Shown: positions 46,994-54,078 of the stretch, piece after piece | Numbering within the stretch: position 1 is the stretch's first letter | Layout of the letters: every line of letters begins with the position of its first letter | Source: an uncultured Desulfobulbaceae bacterium | Lineage (GTDB): Bacteria > Desulfobacterota > Desulfobulbia > Desulfobulbales > CALZHT01 | DNA: 54,078 nucleotides | NCBI GenBank assembly: GCA_945787445.1 | Contig: CALZHT010000013.1 | Coordinates: forward strand, 1-54,078 | Direction of reading: 5' to 3' | Translations under genes and position numbers: made by a program | Notes under the pieces: model-generated | What the model was told of the DNA's origin: nothing | Database searches by the model: none | The model's input: only the letters and a program-made list of their open reading frames with translations

Positions 46994-47487
46994 GAGATTT
47001 CCTTGACATCCCTTGACCAGAGCTTGAGTGCGGTCAAGAGATAAAGCAGGGCGGGGATGAGGACGAGATGATCAAGTTTGGAGAGATAATAGAATAAACC
47101 CAAAAAATTTTGTATCTGGAAACCGGTTTTTTGGCCATCAAAAATGAGAAAATTATCGGCTGCAGAGCCGGTATCCATCCAGTGGCTGGAGAACGTCAGA
47201 ATATTCCAGACAATTGCAAGCCAGAGGAACTTGGTGAAAGCTGACCAGCCTGTTTCCCTGCCATAGCCCCTGACCTTAATCAACATGATCACAATCCCGA
47301 GCATGAAAAGCAGGTGCCCCAGTTCATGGGAGACCAATCCTTCCGCCCCTCCATGGGGTTGCACGGCCCAGCCGTTTACAGGGGAAAGTACAGTGGCTGC
47401 TATGGCAGTAATAAGAAGGTTGTTTATTTTTGGTCTTTCTGGTTGGGCTGATGTTGTTGACACAGAGGGGAACGATGGAAAAGGCAT
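46990..47487 (-). CDS. Small membrane protein coupled to the histidine kinase
   Basis: The protein has 165 residues with about four transmembrane helices (near residues 23-43, 55-75, 86-104 and 125-150). A conserved-looking loop before helix two reads PHGGAEGLVSHELGHLLF. HELGH matches the zinc motif HExxH, but haem or metal sensing through these histidines is as likely as proteolysis. The ATGA overlap with the kinase gene points to a two-protein sensor. No clear ribosome site is visible. Confidence 0.8.
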   Translation of the reverse strand: MPFPSFPSVSTTSAQPERPKINNLLITAIAATVLSPVNGWAVQPHGGAEGLVSHELGHLLFMLGIVIMLIKVRGYGRETGWSAFTKFLWLAIVWNILTFSSHWMDTGSAADNFLIFDGQKTGFQIQNFLGLFYYLSKLDHLVLIPALLYLLTALKLWSRDVKEIS

Positions 47488-47652
47488 AATCGATTATTTA
47501 CTTACATAAGTAGTAGTGATAAGACCTTCAAATAATTAAAATTTACCAATAATTTACTGGTTTAGCAAGAATTCTCTAGCCCGCTCAATAAGGTAATGCA
47601 AACCATCGTGTTTTCAGGCCTGATAGTTTGTTGTTAATAACCTTACTGTAGC

Positions 47653-47811
47653 CTGATACCAAGTCGCATTCAAATTCTAACTTTGTCCGCCTCAAGGGGG
47701 GATTGAACTGAATTGGCTGCGTCGTCGGCTTCCTCGACGTATTTCATATACGCCTCCGGGGCCCTCCTCCTTAGCGGCCTTGTTACCTCTTTGAATGCAA
47801 CTTGGTATGAG
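47653..47811 (-). mobile_element. MITE-like element, copy 2 (159 bp, inverted relative to copy 1)
   Basis: The ends CTGATACCAAGTCGCATTC and TTTGAATGCAACTTGGTAT are near-perfect inverted repeats (20 of 22 positions). Its interior matches the element at 9509-9636 in inverse orientation, apart from about 27 extra bases near 47687-47713. A small minus-strand open frame across it (47670-47855) is a product of the element. Confidence 0.75.
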
Positions 47812-47895
47812 ACCCGATTTTCCCCGTCGGGCATCATGTTGAGGTGAAATCCCATTGATTAGATTGACTGGTGGGTGAGGAGCCGTTAATCAGGA

Positions 47896-48849
47896 TTACA
47901 ACACTGTTTCAGCAAGCTTTCTAAGGAGTTCTTCTTGTTTTTTTGTAAGTTTTTTGGGGACCTGGACCGAGATCTTTACAAAAATATCACCCCGGGAACC
48001 TTTGGGGCTTGAGGGCAGACCATGCCCTTTGAGACGAAGTTTTGCGTTGGGCTGGAATCCTGCCGGGACCTGGACCTTAAGGTTTTTTCCTTCCAGAGTG
48101 GGGACCGAGATCTCAGCGCCCAGAGCTGCTGAAGTAAAGGGAATTTCTTTCTCGATGATCAGATTGTTTTTTTCCCGAGTAAATACACCGTGGGGCTGTT
48201 CCCTTACCAGAAGATAGAGGTCACCTGGCGGACCGCCTGTTGGTGATGGCGATCCTTTGCCGGCAACGCGCAGTTTTTTGCCATCCTGGATACCTGCCGG
48301 AATTTTAACCGAGACTTTTTCGCCGCCGGCGCCTAATGCGATGGTCTTTTCCGCGCCGGTCAGCACTTCATGCAAGGTGATCGGCATTTCAAGGCTCAGA
48401 TCGTTTCCTCTAATATGACGGGCTTGTTGAGGGCCTTGGTATCCATATTGCGCATCATGGCCTGGGCCGCCCATGCCGCCGCCAAAGAAAGCATCAAAGG
48501 GGCTGCCTCCCATGGTCGATCTTTGGTATCCACCCCTGGTGCTGAAACCTCCACCGCCAATATTGATCCCGAATTCCCGGAGGATGGAACCCAGATCAAA
48601 GTTTTGAAAAATATCTTCCTGGGAAAAGCGTTGCTGAAAATCTGCAGAGCCGTAAGTGTCATATTGTTGCCGCTTTTCTTTATCCGACAGGACAGCATAT
48701 GCTTCACTGATTTTTTTAAACTTTTCCTCAGCCTCTTTGTCTCCCTTGGTACGGTCGGGATGGTATTTCAAGGCAAGTTTCCTGTATGCCTTTTTTATTT
48801 CTTCCGGGGTGGAGGATTTTGATACCCCGAGTATCTCGTAGTAATCCAT
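47896..48849 (-). CDS. CbpA-type DnaJ co-chaperone (type II J-protein)
   Basis: The protein has 317 residues. The N-terminal J domain has the HPD triad (KYHPDRTKG). A Gly/Phe-rich linker (about 85-145) and two C-terminal substrate-binding beta domains follow ([30 protein letters not shown]). There is no zinc-finger domain, which separates it from DnaJ. It stimulates DnaK; rpoH in this window would be its expected regulator. Confidence 0.92.
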   Translation of the reverse strand: MDYYEILGVSKSSTPEEIKKAYRKLALKYHPDRTKGDKEAEEKFKKISEAYAVLSDKEKRQQYDTYGSADFQQRFSQEDIFQNFDLGSILREFGINIGGGGFSTRGGYQRSTMGGSPFDAFFGGGMGGPGHDAQYGYQGPQQARHIRGNDLSLEMPITLHEVLTGAEKTIALGAGGEKVSVKIPAGIQDGKKLRVAGKGSPSPTGGPPGDLYLLVREQPHGVFTREKNNLIIEKEIPFTSAALGAEISVPTLEGKNLKVQVPAGFQPNAKLRLKGHGLPSSPKGSRGDIFVKISVQVPKKLTKKQEELLRKLAETVL

Positions 48850-48904
48850 GAGTTTCTAAGACTGTGCTCTTAATCTTAAGATTTTAGTTTTACGATCCTA
48901 ACCT

Positions 48905-48929
48905 GAGCGTTTCAAAAATTGAAACGTTC
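48905..48929. terminator. Hairpin upstream of the CbpA-type gene
   Basis: GAGCGTTTCA and TGAAACGTTC pair with one G-T wobble around a 5-base loop. A related GAGCGTTTCAAATTTTGAA occurs at 44353. The rest of 48930-49207 has no supported gene; a 73-residue minus-strand frame there looks unconvincing. Confidence 0.45.
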
Positions 48930-49207
48930 CAGGATTTTCGATTTCATCCCGCTTTGCGGAATCTTGTCAGAGGACATTTCGCGCACCCCAAGTCCATTTC
49001 CTTGAGGCGCATCTTTGGGAAACTCGAAAATCGCTCCATGTAGGACAGTTCAAATTCCGGTAACATACGGTTTGGGAATAAAATTGGATGGGAATTATAC
49101 CAAGTAAATCCCCGGAAGCTGTTCCGGATCATTGTCTCCATTGTATGGAAGCATCTTCTCCGCATTCTGTTACCGGTTTAATTCCAGCTGAGGTGCGTTT
49201 GTCCGAT

Positions 49208-49618
49208 TTAAAAAGGCACATCATCACCCATAGATGGCTCAGGGTAGGGCGGTTCTTCGATTTGAGAATCGGATCGACCTTCCGCCCCTGATCCACGGGC
49301 GGAGAGCATTTTCATTTCCCTGGCCACGATTTCCGTGGTGTAACGGGTGTTGCCGTCGCGGTCATCCCATTTTCTTGTTTGCAGGCGCCCCTCAATATAC
49401 ACTTTGGAACCTTTGGAAAGATATTCTCCACATATCTCTCCCAGACGGGCAAAGGCAACGATTCTGTGCCATTCGGTATTTTCTTCCTTTGACCCATCCT
49501 GTTTCTTCCATACTTCGGTCGTGGCAATGCGGAAATTGGCAACCGCTGTGCCGTTTTGTGAATACCGGACTTCAGGGTCTGCACCGAGGTTTCCAATTAG
49601 GATGACTTTGTTAATCAT
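49208..49618 (-). CDS. ssb: Single-stranded DNA-binding protein
   Basis: The protein has 136 residues; the start follows AAGGAG. It has one OB fold ([28 protein letters not shown]-like segment) and a short acidic tail ending DDVPF, the tip that docks partner proteins. It binds ssDNA in replication and repair. Confidence 0.96.
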   Translation of the reverse strand: MINKVILIGNLGADPEVRYSQNGTAVANFRIATTEVWKKQDGSKEENTEWHRIVAFARLGEICGEYLSKGSKVYIEGRLQTRKWDDRDGNTRYTTEIVAREMKMLSARGSGAEGRSDSQIEEPPYPEPSMGDDVPF

Positions 49619-49847
49619 TTTTACTCCTTACAGATTGAGGAATTCGCTTCCGATTTATAAAAATTACATTCAATTGGTCCGGGTACCGCCTTCAGGGACA
49701 AAGCGAACAGCCCGGCCTCACCGTAACATATCCTTGAAATTTTGGTGCAATTTTTCCCGCAGTATATATCAGTGTGGCTATTAATCATATAAGAATTGGT
49801 TGGTATAAAATCAATGCAGAAAAAAGAGGCATCCATTGATAAAAAAA

Positions 49848-51014
49848 TTATGTAACCGCTTCTACTGCCCGGTCCAACATGGCAGGCAGGCCACCATGAT
49901 CTTCAGGCACAAAACCGAAAATTTCCTGCCAGATTTCATCGCTCTCCATGCAGAAGTATAAACAGGTGCTGTCAGCTACCTTTTCTCGCATGAGTGCATA
50001 GAGTTTTTTATACATTTCCACCCGGAGTGTCCTGAAATAACGATATTTATTATCAAGGCCCAAAACGAATTCCTCATGAAAGAATTTGGAGTTTGGGAAT
50101 CTTCTGAGAGCTATATGCTTTAAGTGAGGGAGAAAACGTAAAGTTCCCATGCTGATCCATACAATCCGGTCTTTGGGAACGGTGTCCAAGAGTTTGTCGA
50201 TGGTTTCAGCATACCCCTGTTCCCAACCCGGGTGAAAGATGATGGGGTCGAAGTGAAAGGCCAATTTATAGCCCCAATCTGCGCACCTGTTTGCCGCGGC
50301 AAGCCTTTTTTCCAAGGATGCAGTTTTGCGTTCTTCCCTGTTCATGATCTGCGGGGCATTGAGCGACCAGGAAACAATGGTGCGGCCTTTATGGTTCAGG
50401 TTCTTCAGGTTGTTGATCACGGAAGTTTTGGTCTTGAGTTCGAGAACCGCATTGCTTTTATCCCGCATGTGTTCGACCAGCATCTTGCTTAAGCCCGTAA
50501 GGCCATCCAGGGCCAAGCTGTCAGTGAATTCGCCGGTGCCGATCCGCAAGAAACGATGGGGTTCATTCTGTAATGCTGCATCAATTTCTTTGAGGAGGTC
50601 ATCTGTATTGACAAAAAAGGAGAGATGGGGATTATTCATATACGCCTGCAAGATACAGTAAACACAATCCATGGGGCAGTTCATACCAATATTAAGGACC
50701 TGGTAATCGCAACAGCGGTATTCCCGGGTAGCAGGGCATGGCTTCAGGAATTTCCCATGGTTCCGGCAAAGAAGCAGGGTCTGTTTCCCTTTGCGCAGGT
50801 TGTCAGGATATGGTGCATCACCGCATTCCGGCAATGATCCGTCAGGTATTGTTTTATGGGGAATCTCCCGGGCGCGCTCCAAGATTGCCTGAGTATATGG
50901 CAGATGGAGGCAGCTTTCTTCAACATAGACAGTTTGGATATGCTTTATCGGGTCGCGGCCTGAACCTGCAAGACTCTCCGTAAATGTACTATGATCCCGG
51001 GATGAAATGTTCAT
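49848..51014 (-). CDS. Spore-photoproduct-lyase-like radical SAM protein
   Basis: The protein has 388 residues. The cluster motif CPMDCVYC fits CxxxCxxC; it lies near residue 113, as in SplB proteins. Other family-like segments are YRCCDYQVLNIGMNCP, GTGEFTDSLALD, SWSLNAP and AFHFDPIIFH. SplB repairs a thymine dimer in spores, but homologues occur in non-spore-forming bacteria and their role there is unclear. No spore genes are nearby. Confidence 0.87.
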   Translation of the reverse strand: MNISSRDHSTFTESLAGSGRDPIKHIQTVYVEESCLHLPYTQAILERAREIPHKTIPDGSLPECGDAPYPDNLRKGKQTLLLCRNHGKFLKPCPATREYRCCDYQVLNIGMNCPMDCVYCILQAYMNNPHLSFFVNTDDLLKEIDAALQNEPHRFLRIGTGEFTDSLALDGLTGLSKMLVEHMRDKSNAVLELKTKTSVINNLKNLNHKGRTIVSWSLNAPQIMNREERKTASLEKRLAAANRCADWGYKLAFHFDPIIFHPGWEQGYAETIDKLLDTVPKDRIVWISMGTLRFLPHLKHIALRRFPNSKFFHEEFVLGLDNKYRYFRTLRVEMYKKLYALMREKVADSTCLYFCMESDEIWQEIFGFVPEDHGGLPAMLDRAVEAVT

Positions 51015-51221
51015 CCGACTACTTTAATGCATTGAGCAGGGTGCTCCAATGGGAAATATACACTTTCTGGATATTATGCATAAATGATAGGGGAATTTCA
51101 TCAGTTATGTTCTGATTCTCCTTGATTTATGGTGGAAACAACCGTATGTTTTAACTTTGATATTCAGGATATCCTACTGGTTTGAAGCAATAATGTTCTT
51201 TTTTCAATAAAAAGGATTGCC

Positions 51222-53081
51222 ATGAAAATGTTACGCGTGCAGCCAGATAAAACAATTGTTCTGCTGAATTTAAAAACCGCGATCCTGCTATGGGTTGCCG
51301 CTATTGTGATTTTTCTTTCAGCCCCTGTATCACAGGCCCTTGCCGAATGTATTCAGGGCGATTGCCAGAACGGCAGCGGCACCAGAACGTATTCAGGCGG
51401 AGGTCAATATATCGGCCAGTTTAAAAGTGGCCAGAAACATGGCAAAGGCAAAAGGGTTTATGCAAGCGGCGCTATCTATGATGGGGACTGGGTGAACGGC
51501 TCGGAACACGGTCAAGGCACCTATACCTTTCCTGACGAAGGTAAATATGTAGGGGAATTTGAGGAAGGTAAAAGAAGTGGTCAGGGAACCCGGACCTTTG
51601 CAAACGGTGATGTATATTCAGGATCATTTAAAGATGATCTCTTTCAAGGCAAGGGAACATTCACCTACGCCAACGGAACAAAATATGTGGGTGATTTCAA
51701 AGATGGGGAGCCCAACGGCCCCGGCAGGATCACCTCACCAGATGGCGGCAAATATGAGGGGCAATGGAAGGATGGCACCTATCACGGCAGCGGTACATTT
51801 ACCTTCCCTGATGGTCTGCAACATGTCGGTACATTCAGCAACAACCAGCCCGAAGACCAAGGGAAAAGGATTCACCCTGAGGCCGGCCAGTATATCGCAG
51901 AATTTAAAAATAGCGAAGAACAGGAAGAATGGACAAGGGTCTACCCTGATACTACTAAGTATATTGGTGAGTTTAAGAATAGCAAAAAGCACGGAGACGG
52001 TATCTATTATCATGCCGATGGTGGCACATACAAAGGGAAATGGCGGGACGGCAAGAAACATGGGGAAGGAATTGCTCTATTCCCTGATGGCGGCAAGTAT
52101 GAGGGCCGTTTTCGGGAAGGCAAGTTCTATGGGTATGGCAAGAGGACGTATTCGGATAAAAGGGTATACGAAGGCTTCTTTGAGGAGGATCAGCCTAACG
52201 GTGAGGGAGTCATGACCTTTCCGAACGGCGACACGTATACAGGGCAATTCAAGGACGGTAATTTTTCCGGCAGAGGGGTGTTCACATTCGCCAAGGGTGG
52301 CGAATATGATGGTGAATGGCAAGATGATAAATACCACGGCCAGGGAACTATGACCCATCCTTCGGGCTGGAAATATACGGGGGAATTCAAAAACGGCCAG
52401 TTTGATGGTCAAGGTCTTATCAACTTTACGGATGGTAGTGAATATGAGGGAGACTTCAAATTCAGCGTCTTTAACGGCCAGGGGACCTTTACCTATGCGG
52501 ATGGCAAAAAATATTCCGGCATGTATAAAGATGGAAAGTTCGACGGATATGGTATCTTGACCCTCCCTGATACCGGTATCTACGAAGGTGGGTTTAAAGA
52601 AGGTCAGTTCGACGGCCAGGGGAAACTCGAGTTTGAAAACGGCACCAAATATGAGGGTGAATTTTTGACCGGCAAATTTCACGGCAAAGGCCAGTTGATT
52701 TATGCAAACGGCAACCGGTATACCGGTGAGTTTAAAAACGGTCTGTATGATGGCAAAGGCACTCTCTTCCTTCTTGGTGCTGCGGAATATACCGGGCAAT
52801 GGCAGCAAGGCGAGGCCAAGGGCGAAGCGTTTATTTCCTATGATAATGGCGACGTGTATGACGGCATCATGAAAAATGGCAAGCGCCAGGGAAAAGGAGC
52901 CTATGAGTTTCTTGACGGCTCACGGTATGTCGGCACCTTCGATAATGATATCTTCAATGGCAAGGGAGCATATACGTTTTACAACGGCAGTGAATACGTC
53001 GGGGGATTTAAAGACGGCAGGGCCAGTGGCAATGGCACCTTTACCGACATTAACGGCAGAGTATCCAGCGGAGTATGGTAA
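51222..53081 (+). CDS. Secreted MORN-repeat protein
   Basis: The protein has 619 residues; the ATG follows AAAGGATTGCC. A signal peptide spans about residues 20-42 (hydrophobic stretch ending QALA). From about residue 45 to the end it is built of about two dozen MORN repeats of 23 residues (Y.G.FK.G..HGKGT.T..DG). Bacterial MORN proteins are mostly uncharacterised; envelope scaffolding is a guess. The gene is monocistronic with its own terminator. Confidence 0.92.
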   Translation: MKMLRVQPDKTIVLLNLKTAILLWVAAIVIFLSAPVSQALAECIQGDCQNGSGTRTYSGGGQYIGQFKSGQKHGKGKRVYASGAIYDGDWVNGSEHGQGTYTFPDEGKYVGEFEEGKRSGQGTRTFANGDVYSGSFKDDLFQGKGTFTYANGTKYVGDFKDGEPNGPGRITSPDGGKYEGQWKDGTYHGSGTFTFPDGLQHVGTFSNNQPEDQGKRIHPEAGQYIAEFKNSEEQEEWTRVYPDTTKYIGEFKNSKKHGDGIYYHADGGTYKGKWRDGKKHGEGIALFPDGGKYEGRFREGKFYGYGKRTYSDKRVYEGFFEEDQPNGEGVMTFPNGDTYTGQFKDGNFSGRGVFTFAKGGEYDGEWQDDKYHGQGTMTHPSGWKYTGEFKNGQFDGQGLINFTDGSEYEGDFKFSVFNGQGTFTYADGKKYSGMYKDGKFDGYGILTLPDTGIYEGGFKEGQFDGQGKLEFENGTKYEGEFLTGKFHGKGQLIYANGNRYTGEFKNGLYDGKGTLFLLGAAEYTGQWQQGEAKGEAFISYDNGDVYDGIMKNGKRQGKGAYEFLDGSRYVGTFDNDIFNGKGAYTFYNGSEYVGGFKDGRASGNGTFTDINGRVSSGVW

Positions 53082-53131
53082 AAAACAGCAAGCAAGTCCA
53101 CTAGCCAAGAATAGGCCCAAGGTAATCAGAT

Positions 53132-53168
53132 AAAAAAGCGCTGGGGAATGAATCCAGCGCTTTTTTTT
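53132..53168 (+). terminator. Rho-independent terminator of the MORN gene
   Basis: AAAAAAGCGCTGG and CCAGCGCTTTTTTTT form a perfect stem around a 9-base loop, with a T run of eight. Confidence 0.93.
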
Positions 53169-53409
53169 GTTCATGATTACGCCCCGGTGTTTGGACCTGA
53201 GGAGGCAAGATGACAAATGCTATTAATTAGCTGGTCTTCGCCAAAACACCGGAGCCGTTCTCTAACTACAATGTATGTATTGTAGGTGTCTTTTGCAACA
53301 GATGTCAAAGACCAGGATACTATTGAAAACATCAGCAATGTACGTTGGGCTTCCTACCGCATGCTAACTTTTACTGCAATTATTCTTTGCCGCCGGCTGG
53401 ATCGGAATC
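53169..53409. other. Intergenic region with no clear gene
   Basis: A GGAGG followed by ATG at about 53211 opens only six codons before a stop, so it looks like a broken gene start. It could be the former start of the RDD-like remnant downstream. Confidence 0.35.
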
Positions 53410-53580
53410 ATGAGGTCATTCTTCAGCGAGGAAAGACCTTTTCCCGATCCTGCTGAAATGATGAGCATATTTGGTCTGATGGCAGGAGGAATATTGTGGA
53501 TTCTCCTCTGCCTTGGTGTTTTTGCCTTTTTAGAAGGAAGATGGGGTGTGACACCTGGTAAATTCATAATAAAAAGCTGA
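53410..53580 (+). pseudogene. Probable remnant of an RDD-family membrane protein
   Basis: A 56-codon frame reads through a hydrophobic helix (LMAGGILWILLCLGVFAFL) to EGRWGVTPGKFIIKS, which resembles the conserved W-G-x-T-P-G-K segment of RDD proteins. It then stops where the family continues. The preceding helices are missing or out of frame. No ribosome site is visible. Confidence 0.45.
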
Positions 53581-53612
53581 AAAAAATTGGATCTCATGAG
53601 CGGGCAAAGCTT

Positions 53613-53930
53613 TTAAATCAACAAAAATCCGGCCTTTTTCCACCCTTCGACGCCGCCCTCGAGAGCCTTGGCATTGATAAAACCAAGCTCGTTGTATTTG
53701 ACCGCTTGACCAGCGGCACTAGCTTCAGCAGGTCAAGCGCAGTAGAAGATGATCTCCTTGTCCTTGGCAAGACTGGGCACCATCTCCCTGAAAACTGCGA
53801 AGGAAATCGCCCCGTCCAGGTGATTCTTGTTGAATTCCTTATCACTGTCGTAAGCACAAACCAGAAGTGCTTCATTGGCCTGCACTTTGGCCCTTGCCTC
53901 CTCACAATCTATTCGTACCGCTTCTGCCAT
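53613..53930 (-). CDS. Rhodanese-like selenoprotein (C64-A-Sec66)
   Basis: Read through the TGA at 53733-53735 this is a complete 105-residue single rhodanese domain. The start follows AAAGGAGA. The segments DSDKEFNKNHLDGAISF and KEIIFYCA are typical, and the part after TGA (PAEASAAGQAV, GFINAKALEGGVEGWKKAGF) is the normal end of the fold in the same frame. The catalytic loop reads FYCA-U-PAEAS; related proteins have a C-x-C-P arrangement there (recalled family knowledge). It would transfer sulfane sulfur or reduce persulfides using a Cys/Sec pair. No signal peptide is seen, so it is probably cytoplasmic. A candidate SECIS lies downstream of the TGA. Confidence 0.87.
53701..53717 (-). promoter_or_regulatory. 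Candidate bacterial SECIS hairpin (rhodanese-like gene)
   Basis: On the minus strand CCGCT-GGTCA-AGCGG forms five pairs plus a G-T wobble. The apical loop begins GGTC, as in the E. coli fdhF SECIS, 21 bases after the TGA. Position and loop fit SelB recognition. Confidence 0.65.
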
Positions 53931-53975
53931 GATCAGTCTCCTTTACCCTGAAATTTTTGTGTGTGACGAATTGTA

Positions 53976-54078
53976 TTATGAGTTCTTTCCTTGCATGATG
54001 GCAGTGGCCATTTCCACATCAGCACGACTGCCGATAAAAAGAGGTGTCCGCTCGTGGAGGTCCTTGGCCTTGATGTCA
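53976..54078 (-). CDS. fbp: Fructose-1,6-bisphosphatase class I, C-terminal fragment
   Basis: Only the last 33 codons are in the window; the gene continues beyond 54078. The segment KDLHERTPLFIGSRADVEMA matches the C-terminal end of class I fructose-1,6-bisphosphatases. This enzyme makes fructose-6-phosphate in gluconeogenesis, which would also feed the sucrose-phosphate synthase elsewhere in the window. Confidence 0.75.
   Translation of the reverse strand, partial: DIKAKDLHERTPLFIGSRADVEMATAIMQGKNS

Noticed and set aside
47670-47855. 61-residue minus-strand open frame
   Set aside because: It runs through the MITE-like element and would arise at any copy of it.
48944-49165. 73-residue minus-strand open frame, also tested for TGA readthrough
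   Set aside because: No recognisable fold or ribosome site, and the TGA is not at a plausible catalytic Cys; the sequence may be part of a dispersed repeat.

Overview
The window looks like a chromosomal segment of a Gram-negative, anaerobic, sulfur-cycling bacterium. I would guess the Desulfobacterota, probably the order Desulfobulbales. The reasons are many CxxCH haem proteins, two genes in which an in-frame TGA replaces a redox cysteine codon (apparent selenoproteins), RpoH/LepA/MutL/SSB proteins of ordinary proteobacterial form, a predicted outer-membrane beta-barrel, and a sucrose-phosphate synthase. The taxonomic assignment is inference, and no rRNA or tRNA gene was seen.

Region 1 (about 1-18.5 kb) is the accessory part. 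It holds a giant secreted Cys/Asp-rich repeat protein (5' end outside the window), a subtilisin-like protease fused to an octahaem cytochrome region, a second Cys/Asp-rich repeat protein broken by a 26-bp tandem duplication, and a heptahaem cytochrome. On the opposite strand is a DsbA-like selenoprotein. The genes are linked at sequence level: the giant protein and the heptahaem cytochrome end in the same roughly 105-residue domain, and the protease fusion and the heptahaem cytochrome share a three-haem module. I read this as one extracellular matrix/electron-transfer/maturation locus, possibly undescribed.

Region 2 (18.6-33.1 kb) begins with a REP-associated tyrosine transposase between inverted repeats, followed by lepA on the minus strand. 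A probable operon comes next: rpoH, a DegT-family aminotransferase, a 1436-residue TPR/beta-barrel outer-membrane protein, and greA. A TetR regulator with a candidate operator precedes a fused purD-purE, tsaC and an Hpt-domain protein.

Region 3 (33.1-44.4 kb) holds structured inverted repeats, tsaE, a small membrane-anchored dihaem cytochrome, a geranylgeranyl-reductase-type flavoprotein, an M23 peptidase and mutL. A sucrose-phosphate synthase/phosphatase, a PfkB sugar kinase and purC follow.

Region 4 (44.4-54.1 kb) holds tusA, a hybrid histidine kinase translationally coupled to a small membrane protein, a CbpA-type co-chaperone, ssb, a spore-photoproduct-lyase-like radical SAM protein, a secreted MORN-repeat protein, a rhodanese-like selenoprotein and the 3' end of fructose-1,6-bisphosphatase.

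The intergenic spaces are rich in small palindromic or MITE-like elements. One family has copies at 9.5 and 47.7 kb; a 75-bp element has copies at 16.0 and 44.4 kb.
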